A program made the translations under genes and the position numbers. Under the pieces are notes generated by a model. The model ran no database searches and was not told the DNA's origin. It saw nothing but the letters and a program-made list of their open reading frames with translations. This document shows, one piece after another, positions 54,087 through 64,000 of a stretch of 64,000 nucleotides of DNA. The DNA is taken from contig NZ_JGVU02000002.1 in assembly GCF_000708755.2 (NCBI RefSeq), positions 186,001-250,000 on the forward strand, in the 5' to 3' direction. Source of the stretch: Metabacillus indicus LMG 22858. Lineage in GTDB: Bacteria > Bacillota > Bacilli > Bacillales > Bacillaceae. Position 1 is the stretch's first letter. The number at the start of each line of letters is the position of its first letter.

Positions 54087-54599
54087 GTGCCGTTAACACC
54101 GCTTGATATCCATAACAAAGAATTTAACAAAGGGTTCCGGGGCTATGACGAGGACGAAGTCAATGAGTTCCTCGACCAGGTCATCAAAGATTATGAGCTT
54201 GCCATCCGCGAGAAAAAAGAACTCGAAAACAAAGTGACTGAACTGAACGAACGCATTGGTCATTTTTCAAATATCGAGGAAACACTCAATAAATCCATTC
54301 TTGTAGCGCAGGAGGCTGCTGAGGAAGTCCGCCGCCACGCACAAAAGGAAGCTAAGCTGATTGTGAAGGAAGCAGAGAAAAACGCTGACCGGATCATTAA
54401 TGAATCCCTTTCTAAATCAAGAAAAATAGCTGTGGAAATTGAAGAGCTGAAAAAGCAGTCGAAAGTTTTCAGAACACGCTTCCAGATGCTGATTGAAGCA
54501 CAGCTTGACCTTCTTAAAAATGATGACTGGGATCACCTCCTTGAGTATGAACTTGAATCATTATACGAGGAACGCGAAGAATCAAAAGTGCAGTCTTGA
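54087..54599 (+). CDS. divIVA: Cell division initiation protein DivIVA
   Basis: A 170-residue coiled-coil polar scaffold. The N-terminal membrane-binding domain is intact ('LTPLDIHNKEFNKGFRGYDEDEVNEFLDQVIKDYE'), with a first coiled coil to about 60 and a second, longer one at about 75-150. It recognises negatively curved membrane at septa and poles, recruits MinJ/MinCD and, in sporulation, the RacA-anchored chromosome. GTG 54087 follows TGGAGGTGG. Confidence 0.94.
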   Translation: MPLTPLDIHNKEFNKGFRGYDEDEVNEFLDQVIKDYELAIREKKELENKVTELNERIGHFSNIEETLNKSILVAQEAAEEVRRHAQKEAKLIVKEAEKNADRIINESLSKSRKIAVEIEELKKQSKVFRTRFQMLIEAQLDLLKNDDWDHLLEYELESLYEEREESKVQS

Positions 54600-54629
54600 C
54601 TTTGAAGCACCATTTCACATATAATTTGA

Positions 54630-54902
54630 TGACTACTATTAAATAAATGATTAAAAAACCATGACAGGGACAGTAGCAGTATGAAATCTTTTAAAGCGAG
54701 CCGGAGTTGGTGCGAGTCCGGCAAAGAAGCAAACTTGCGAAAATCACCCTCGAGTTTTTTTGCTGAACCTATAGAATCAGTAAGCAAAAACGCGTTATTC
54801 ACGTTACGAATCTCAAAGAGGATAAGCAGTTTTTTAGTTTATCTAAAAGGGTGGTACCGCGAGAAACCTTCTCGTCCCTTCTGGGATGAGAAGGTTTTTT
54901 GT
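54630..54902 (+). promoter_or_regulatory. Isoleucine T-box leader and terminator of ileS
   Basis: A classic T-box. Stem I contains GACAGGGACAGTAG and the distal GAGCCGG...GTGCGAGTCCGGC element. The specifier codon is ATC at 54743-54745 in the context GAAAATCACCC. The T-box sequence AAGGGTGGTACCGCG lies at 54847-54861, and the terminator (AACCTTCTCGTCCC with GGGATGAGAAGGTT, then TTTTT) at about 54865-54900. Uncharged tRNA-Ile should stabilise the antiterminator and switch on ileS. This explains the whole divIVA-ileS gap. Confidence 0.93.
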
Positions 54903-54942
54903 GTTTTCTCTGCCCTATTACAAACTGTCTGGAGGAATACCG

Positions 54943-57714
54943 ATGGAGTACAAAGATACCCTGCTGATGCCGAAAACCGAATTTCCAATGAGAGGAAACC
55001 TTCCTAACCGCGAACCGCAAATTCAGGAAAAATGGGAAGAAATGACGATTTACCAAAAAGTTCAGGAGCGCACAAAAGACCGCCCGATGTTTATTCTTCA
55101 TGACGGACCGCCGTATGCAAATGGAGATATCCACATGGGCCATGCACTGAACAAAGTGCTGAAGGATTTTATCGTCCGCTATAAATCAATGAGCGGATAC
55201 AACGCTCCGTATGTTCCGGGCTGGGACACACATGGTCTGCCGATTGAAACGGCTCTTACTAAAAACAAAAAAGTAAACCGCAAAGAATTAAGTGTAGCTG
55301 AATTCCGCAAGCTGTGCGCAGAGTATGCATGGGAGCAAATCAACAATCAGCGTGAGCAGTTTAAGCGTCTCGGTGTTCGCGGTGACTGGGAAAACCCTTA
55401 TGTGACGCTGAATCCGGAGTATGAAGCCCAGCAGATCAAAGTGTTCGGGGAAATGGCGAAGAAAGGGTACATCTATAAAGGATTAAAGCCGGTTTACTGG
55501 TCACCTTCAAGTGAGTCTGCTCTTGCAGAAGCCGAAATCGAGTATTATGACAAACGCTCTGCTTCTATTTATGTAGCATTTACTGTTGCACAGGGAAATG
55601 AAGTGCTGAGCGGCGGAGAAAAAATCATTATCTGGACGACTACTCCGTGGACGATTCCTGCAAACCTTGGCATTGCTGTTCATCCGGACCTTGAGTATAC
55701 GGTGGCAGATGCAGGCGGGGAATCATTCGTTGTTGCATCAGCATTGCTTGAAACGGTAGCTAAAGAACTCGGATGGGAAGACTATAAGGCTGTCAAAACA
55801 TTCAAAGGCGCAGAGATCGAAAGAGTGTCTGCAAAGCATCCGCTGTATGACCGCGAATCCCTCGTTGTTCTGGGCGAACATGTTACGACAGATGCCGGTA
55901 CCGGCTGCGTTCATACTGCACCTGGCCATGGGGAAGATGACTTTATCGTCGGTCAGAAATACGGTCTTGGTGTTCTTTGTCCGGTTGATGAAAAGGGACA
56001 TATGACAAGCGAAGCTCTAGGGTTTGAAGGCATGTTCTATGATGCGGCAAACAAGCCGATTACAGAAAAGCTTGAAGAAGCAGGCGCACTGCTTAAGCTT
56101 TCGTTCATCACACACTCATACCCTCATGACTGGAGAACGAAAAAACCGACAATTTTCCGTGCAACTGCCCAGTGGTTTGCATCCATCAAGGATTTCCGCG
56201 AGGATCTTCTTCAGGCGGTAAAAGATACGAAATGGGTACCTGCCTGGGGCGAGACAAGATTGTTCAACATGGTTCGCGACCGCGGGGACTGGTGTATTTC
56301 CAGACAGCGTGCATGGGGAGTTCCGATTCCTGTCTTTTATGCAGAAAATGGAGAGCCGATCATTACGGATGAAACAATCGATCATGTATCCGGCCTGTTC
56401 CGCGAGCACGGTTCAAACATCTGGTTTGAACGTGAAACAAAAGATCTTCTTCCTGAGGGATTCACGCATCCTGGCAGCCCGAATGGAAACTTCACGAAAG
56501 AACAGGACATCATGGATGTCTGGTTCGACTCTGGTTCATCGCATCAGGCAGTATTGCTTGAAAGAGATGATCTGCAGCGTCCGGCAGACCTTTATTTGGA
56601 AGGCTCTGATCAATACCGCGGCTGGTTTAACTCTTCCCTGTCCACAGGTGTTGCTGTAACAGGAAAAGCTCCATATAAAGGCGTTCTCAGCCATGGTTTT
56701 GCCCTGGACGGAGAAGGACGCAAAATGAGTAAATCTCTTGGGAACGTTGTGCTGCCTTCAAAAGTTATGAACCAGCTTGGGGGAGACATTCTTCGTCTTT
56801 GGGTTGCTTCTGTTGACTACCAGGCTGATGTAAGAGTTTCAGACAACATTCTGAAGCAAGTGGCTGAGGTGTACAGAAAAATCCGCAATACTTTCCGTTT
56901 CCTTCTTGGAAACCTTGCTGATTTTAATCCGGAAACAGATGCCCTCGCGTTTGACGAGCTTCGCGATGTTGACCGTTACATGATGGTTAAGCTGAACAAG
57001 CTGACAGACAAAGTGAAAAAATCGTATGAAGACTATGAGTTCGCGGCCATCTTCCATGCGGTTCATAATTTCTGCACGATCGAACTGAGCTCCTTCTATC
57101 TGGATTTCGCTAAAGATGTTCTCTACATCGAAGCTCCTGATAACAAAGAGCGCCGCGCCATTCAGACCGTTCTTTATGACACGCTGCTTTCACTTGTCAA
57201 GCTGGTTGCTCCAATTCTTCCTCACACGGCTGATGAAGTATGGGCACACATTGACTCTGTTTCAGAAGAAAGCGTTCAGCTGACAGATATGCCTGAAAGC
57301 AAAGAAATTGCCGGCGCTGACCTGCTTGAGAAGAAATGGGATGCTTTCATGGAGCTTCGCGATGATGTCTTAAAGGCACTTGAAGAAGCCCGCAATGAAA
57401 AAGTAATCGGCAAATCGCTGACTGCAAGCATCGAAGTATATGCGAACGGTGAAGCGAAACAATTGCTCCAATCCATTGATGAAAACTTAAAGCAGCTGTT
57501 CATTGTATCAGGCTTTAAGCTTGCAGGTAATTATGAGGACGCTCCTGAGGATGCACATACTTGCGAAAAAGTAAAAATCACCGTTAAGCCTGCTGAAGGC
57601 GAAACATGTGAAAGATGCTGGGTTGTCACAACCGATGTGGGCGAAAATGAAAATCATAAAACACTCTGCACGCGCTGTGCAGCGATTGTTGACGAACATT
57701 ATACGACTGCTTAA
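54943..57714 (+). CDS. ileS: Isoleucyl-tRNA synthetase
   Basis: A 923-residue class I aminoacyl-tRNA synthetase of the bacterial (type A, mupirocin-sensitive-like) length. HIGH appears as HMGHALN at about 66-72, the editing (CP1) domain occupies about 200-390, KMSKS is '[10 protein letters not shown]' at about 591-600, and a C-terminal zinc site is formed by 'CERCW' and 'CTRC'. ATG 54943 follows GGAGG. Expression is controlled by the T-box leader just upstream, and a terminator follows. Confidence 0.97.
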   Translation: MEYKDTLLMPKTEFPMRGNLPNREPQIQEKWEEMTIYQKVQERTKDRPMFILHDGPPYANGDIHMGHALNKVLKDFIVRYKSMSGYNAPYVPGWDTHGLPIETALTKNKKVNRKELSVAEFRKLCAEYAWEQINNQREQFKRLGVRGDWENPYVTLNPEYEAQQIKVFGEMAKKGYIYKGLKPVYWSPSSESALAEAEIEYYDKRSASIYVAFTVAQGNEVLSGGEKIIIWTTTPWTIPANLGIAVHPDLEYTVADAGGESFVVASALLETVAKELGWEDYKAVKTFKGAEIERVSAKHPLYDRESLVVLGEHVTTDAGTGCVHTAPGHGEDDFIVGQKYGLGVLCPVDEKGHMTSEALGFEGMFYDAANKPITEKLEEAGALLKLSFITHSYPHDWRTKKPTIFRATAQWFASIKDFREDLLQAVKDTKWVPAWGETRLFNMVRDRGDWCISRQRAWGVPIPVFYAENGEPIITDETIDHVSGLFREHGSNIWFERETKDLLPEGFTHPGSPNGNFTKEQDIMDVWFDSGSSHQAVLLERDDLQRPADLYLEGSDQYRGWFNSSLSTGVAVTGKAPYKGVLSHGFALDGEGRKMSKSLGNVVLPSKVMNQLGGDILRLWVASVDYQADVRVSDNILKQVAEVYRKIRNTFRFLLGNLADFNPETDALAFDELRDVDRYMMVKLNKLTDKVKKSYEDYEFAAIFHAVHNFCTIELSSFYLDFAKDVLYIEAPDNKERRAIQTVLYDTLLSLVKLVAPILPHTADEVWAHIDSVSEESVQLTDMPESKEIAGADLLEKKWDAFMELRDDVLKALEEARNEKVIGKSLTASIEVYANGEAKQLLQSIDENLKQLFIVSGFKLAGNYEDAPEDAHTCEKVKITVKPAEGETCERCWVVTTDVGENENHKTLCTRCAAIVDEHYTTA

Positions 57715-57720
57715 ACACAT

Positions 57721-57753
57721 AGAAAAACCGCTGAATTGATCAGCGGTTTTTTT
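57721..57753 (+). terminator. Terminator of ileS
   Basis: CCGCTGA with TCAGCGG around ATTGA, extended by A/T pairing and followed by seven T. Confidence 0.88.
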
Positions 57754-57772
57754 GTGTGCACTCCTATTGATT

Positions 57773-58164
57773 AAACGGCTGATTCTGCTTTTCGTGGTGT
57801 TTAGCTCCGCCTCCCAGTCCTTCTGTCAGAACAAAATCCCCCAAAAAGTCAAACCCGGACTTTTCCGGTGATTTCTTATCTTACTGCCAGGCCTAAACGG
57901 TCGGCTCCGCTTTTCGTGGTGGTGTCCAGCTCCGCCTCCCAGTCCTTCTGTCAGAACAAAATCCCCAAAAAAGTCAAACCCGGACTTTTAGGTGATTTCT
58001 TTTCTGCCTGTCGGAGCTAAACGGCTGATTCCGCTTTTCGCGGTGTCCAGCTCCATCGCCCAACTCCTCTGTCAGAACGGAACCGTGGGCAAAGGCAAAA
58101 AGCGCCTTTACCGCCGTTTCCTTATCTGACTCCCGGAGCTAAACGGGCGATTCCGCTTTTCTTA
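57773..58164. repeat. 122-124-bp tandem repeat array C (three full copies and a 5' fragment)
   Basis: AAACGG begins units at 57773, 57895, 58019 and 58141 (spacings 122, 124, 122). Shared blocks are CCGCTTTTCGTGGTG, CCAGCTCC, CTTCTGTCAGAAC and GGAGCTAAACGG. Each unit has an internal hairpin: AAAAGTC/GACTTTT in units 1 and 2, replaced by AAAGGC/GCCTTT in unit 3. The array fills the ileS-ylyA gap. It resembles a dispersed intergenic repeat with a 'GTCCAGCTCC' core that I recall from many Bacillus genomes. No coding frame is apparent. Confidence 0.85.
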
Positions 58165-58254
58165 TTCCCTCCACAGGAAAATTCTTATCAGCGTGAGGGC
58201 CTTCAATCCGGATAGACTATAGGTACAAAGCCAAGCCACAAGGAGATGTCCGCT

Positions 58255-58626
58255 ATGAGTATAGATGCTATCTGGCATGAGCTTCAATTGATGCAGCGAG
58301 AGCTTAAGTCAAGGCTTTTCGATCATTGTCTGTTTGATATGGAGACAGAACAGCCTCATTTATTTTATCCATACAAAGAAAAAACAATTATGGGACATGT
58401 GAAAGAAGAGCTGAACGACGTTGAGAGAGCGCTCCTTAAAATAAAAAACGGAACGTACGGCATTTGTGAAGAAACCGGACTTGCAATTGAACTTGAAAAA
58501 TTAGCGATTATCCCCACTGCAAGAAGCATACATGATTTTGCTTTTCAGGAACTGTATGAACGAAAATCCCTGCCTCATACTTATTATCATCCATCCCTTT
58601 ATTTAGAAGCAGAAGAATATCAGTAA
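58255..58626 (+). CDS. ylyA: YlyA, DksA/TraR-like (YteA family) protein
   Basis: A 123-residue protein with an N-terminal coiled-coil hairpin ('HELQLMQRELKSRLFDHC ... VKEELNDVERALLKIKNGTYGICEETGLAI'). The C-terminus keeps the DksA/TraR layout ('LAIIPTAR') but only one of the four zinc Cys, so it is a zinc-less variant. B. subtilis YlyA is a forespore protein that interacts with RNA polymerase. ATG 58255 is chosen because ATG 58246 is only a base or two beyond the AAGGAG site. lspA follows about 80 bases later. Confidence 0.82.
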   Translation: MSIDAIWHELQLMQRELKSRLFDHCLFDMETEQPHLFYPYKEKTIMGHVKEELNDVERALLKIKNGTYGICEETGLAIELEKLAIIPTARSIHDFAFQELYERKSLPHTYYHPSLYLEAEEYQ

Positions 58627-58706
58627 TACCATCAGACAAGCTTTGCTCTTCTATTTTGCCTGTGATACAATTCAGAAGTATATTATAGGAAAGTTGGGGA
58701 AAGCTT

Positions 58707-59189
58707 GTGCTTTACTATCTCATCGCACTTGTGATTATTGCACTGGATCAGCTGACAAAATGGCTGATTGTAAAAGAACTTGAAATCGGAGAAAGCATAC
58801 CGGTTATTGAAAATGTCCTGTACATTACCTCACATCGGAATCAGGGAGCTGCCTGGGGAATTCTTCAGGGCCAGATGTGGTTTTTTTACGTGATTACAAT
58901 TATCGTTGTAGCCGGCCTGGTTGTTTACATTCAAAAATATACAAACGGAAGCCGTCTGATGGGGATCGCACTTGGCTTAATGCTTGGCGGTGCAATCGGC
59001 AACTTTATTGACAGAGTGATTCATCAGGAAGTGGTTGATTTTGTCCAAACCTATATTGGTACATACCCGTTTCCAATTTTCAATGTAGCGGATTCTGCTC
59101 TTTGTGTGGGAGTAGCGCTGCTCTTTATTGTCATGCTTTTAGATGGGAAACAAGAGAAGGAGAAAGTGAATGAACAGCATAGAAATTAA
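58707..59189 (+). CDS. lspA: Lipoprotein signal peptidase LspA
   Basis: A 160-residue type II signal peptidase with four transmembrane helices. The catalytic aspartates are in '[20 protein letters not shown]' and '[14 protein letters not shown]'; 'LDQLTKWLI' and '[13 protein letters not shown]' are also conserved. It processes prolipoproteins such as the one at 6257-6673. GTG 58707 follows GGGGAAAG. The end overlaps ylyB by 20 bases. Confidence 0.95.
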   Translation: MLYYLIALVIIALDQLTKWLIVKELEIGESIPVIENVLYITSHRNQGAAWGILQGQMWFFYVITIIVVAGLVVYIQKYTNGSRLMGIALGLMLGGAIGNFIDRVIHQEVVDFVQTYIGTYPFPIFNVADSALCVGVALLFIVMLLDGKQEKEKVNEQHRN

Positions 59190-60084
59190 GATTGATGACA
59201 GCAATAAATATGAACGCCTTGATAAGCTGCTTGCTGCTGAAAATGCAGACTGGTCAAGAAGCCAGGTTCAGATCTGGATTAAAGAGGGACATGTGAAAGT
59301 GAATGACGGGGAGTCAAGAAGCAATTATAAAGTTCAGCCCGGTGATACAGTCACTCTTCTCATTCCGGATCCTGAGCCGCTTGATGTTCTGCCGGAAGAA
59401 ATGAATCTTGATGTTTATTATGAGGATGCAGACGTTCTTGTTGTCAATAAACCTAAAGGGATGGTTGTCCATCCTGCACCTGGACATTTATCAGGAACAC
59501 TTGTAAATGGACTCATGGCCCACTGCAAAGACCTTTCAGGTATAAACGGCGTTATGAGACCCGGCATTGTCCACCGGATTGATAAAGATACTTCAGGACT
59601 TCTGATGGTTGCCAAAAACGACATTGCGCATGAGTCGCTGGTTAACCAGCTTGTGGAAAAATCGGTTACAAGACGGTATCAGGCGATTGTTCATGGGATT
59701 ATTCAGCATGACAAGGGAACAGTTGATGCTCCGATCGGCCGCGATAAACAGGACCGCCAGAGCATGACGGTTACAAATGAGCACAGCAAGGACGCTGTCA
59801 CTCATTTTCATGTTATTGACCGCTTTGCGGGCTTCACGCTGATTGAGTGCCAGCTTGAGACAGGCAGAACGCATCAGATCAGAGTTCATATGAAATACAT
59901 TGGTTTCCCTATTGTCGGCGATCCGAAATACGGCCCGAAAAAAACGCCGAATATCGGAGGCCAGGCGCTTCATGCAGGCGTTCTCGGCTTTAAGCATCCC
60001 CGCACGGGCGAGTACCTTGAATTTAATGCTCCTCTTCCTGCTGAATTTCAGCAGGTAATCGAAGATCTGAAAAAAAGTCATTGA
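59170..60084 (+). CDS. ylyB: RluD-family pseudouridine synthase YlyB
   Basis: A 304-residue RNA pseudouridine synthase with an N-terminal S4 domain ('[31 protein letters not shown]') and a catalytic domain holding the Asp in [19 protein letters not shown]. '[27 protein letters not shown]' is the family signature. By analogy it modifies 23S rRNA, though its exact site is not deducible. It is coupled to lspA, and the pyr promoter overlaps its stop codon. Confidence 0.93.
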   Translation: MNSIEIKIDDSNKYERLDKLLAAENADWSRSQVQIWIKEGHVKVNDGESRSNYKVQPGDTVTLLIPDPEPLDVLPEEMNLDVYYEDADVLVVNKPKGMVVHPAPGHLSGTLVNGLMAHCKDLSGINGVMRPGIVHRIDKDTSGLLMVAKNDIAHESLVNQLVEKSVTRRYQAIVHGIIQHDKGTVDAPIGRDKQDRQSMTVTNEHSKDAVTHFHVIDRFAGFTLIECQLETGRTHQIRVHMKYIGFPIVGDPKYGPKKTPNIGGQALHAGVLGFKHPRTGEYLEFNAPLPAEFQQVIEDLKKSH

Positions 60085-60109
60085 CACAAGCCATATGATT
60101 TGTCATAAT
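60081..60109 (+). promoter_or_regulatory. Sigma-A promoter of the pyr operon
   Basis: TTGACA (60081-60086), a 17-base spacer and CATAAT (60104-60109). The -35 overlaps the ylyB stop codon. Transcription should start near 60116 and run through attenuator 1. Confidence 0.85.
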
Positions 60110-60116
60110 AGCTGTA

Positions 60117-60817
<701 letters not shown>

Positions 60818-60833
60818 CCAACCCTTTTAATGA

Positions 60834-60935
60834 AGTCCAGAGAGGCTGCAAAAGGAACGTAAAATCACACCTGTGATTCTTTTTGACAGGATGATTATGC
60901 CTCTTTGCAGCCTCATGCAAAGAGGTTTTTTTATA
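60834..60935 (+). promoter_or_regulatory. PyrR attenuator 2 (pyrR-pyrP)
   Basis: AGTCCAGAGAGGCT (60834-60847) is the canonical PyrR-binding loop. The terminator is CCTCTTTGC (60900-60908) with GCAAAGAGG (60917-60925), followed by seven T. The loop sequence can pair with either structure. Confidence 0.92.
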
Positions 60936-60956
60936 AAAAGAAAGCGGGGAAAAGAC

Positions 60957-64000
<3,044 letters not shown>

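Noticed and set aside
54681-55007. A 108-codon plus-strand frame
   Set aside because: It lies in the structured T-box leader and runs out of frame into ileS.

Overview
The window is a chromosomal segment of an endospore-forming member of the Bacillaceae (Bacillus sensu lato). The evidence is a gene order that follows the Bacillus subtilis ylb–yll–ylx–ylm–pyr segment almost gene for gene, many sporulation genes (ylbJ, rsfA, spoVD, spoVE, spoIIGA, sigE, sigG, ylyA), GGAGG-type ribosome sites, frequent TTG/GTG starts, an Ile T-box and PyrR attenuators. I cannot name the species from sequence alone. It looks like ordinary core chromosome: no phage, insertion sequence, CRISPR array, rRNA or tRNA was seen.

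Layout. (1) 1-14.3 kb, the ylb region: the end of a GNAT gene, an Eis-like protein, a YtvI-type membrane protein, ylbA, ylbB, ylbC, a PaaI-type thioesterase with an unlisted 48-residue zinc-ribbon gene behind it, ylbD, ylbE, a small lipoprotein, ylbF, ylbG, the forespore RNA csfG, rsmD, coaD, ylbJ, ylbK, ylbL and tmcAL (ylbM). (2) 14.4-24.3 kb: a 52-bp tandem-repeat array, ylbN-rpmF, an enoyl-CoA hydratase-like gene, rsfA, ylbP, a three-gene biotin-dependent acyl-CoA carboxylase cassette, panE, a DUF3397 gene and bshC. (3) 24.3-42.5 kb, the division and cell wall (dcw) cluster: mraZ, rsmH, ftsL, pbpB, spoVD, murE, mraY, murD, spoVE, murB, divIB, ylxW, ylxX, sbp, ftsA, ftsZ. The murG gene normally between spoVE and murB is missing. 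(4) 43-50.5 kb: a 1433-residue bacillopeptidase F-like protease, then spoIIGA-sigE-sigG, with a second 52-bp repeat array inside the spoIIGA-sigE interval. (5) 50.5-57.7 kb: ylmC, pgeF (ylmD), ylmE, sepF, ylmG, ylmH, divIVA and T-box-controlled ileS. (6) 57.7-64 kb: a 122-124-bp repeat array, ylyA, lspA, rluD-like ylyB, then pyrR, pyrP, pyrB and the start of pyrC, with three PyrR attenuators.

How the genes work together. The dcw genes make lipid II precursors (murE, mraY, murD, murB) and the divisome (ftsA, ftsZ, sepF, ftsL, divIB, pbpB, divIVA); SpoVD and SpoVE are the sporulation transpeptidase and SEDS glycosyltransferase for cortex. SpoIIGA cleaves pro-SigE to start the mother-cell programme, while SigG, RsfA, csfG and YlyA belong to the forespore. 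The pyr genes start de novo pyrimidine synthesis under PyrR attenuation.

The parts least explained by known genes are the three non-coding repeat arrays. Two unrelated arrays share an exact 52-bp period with one dyad per unit, and the third shows paired, structure-preserving changes between copies. I found no wholly new multi-gene system. The best leads are these arrays, the missing murG, the unlisted small zinc-ribbon gene, the conserved regulatory sites (csfG, spoIIG, sigG and mraZ promoters or operators) and the divergent Eis-like protein.
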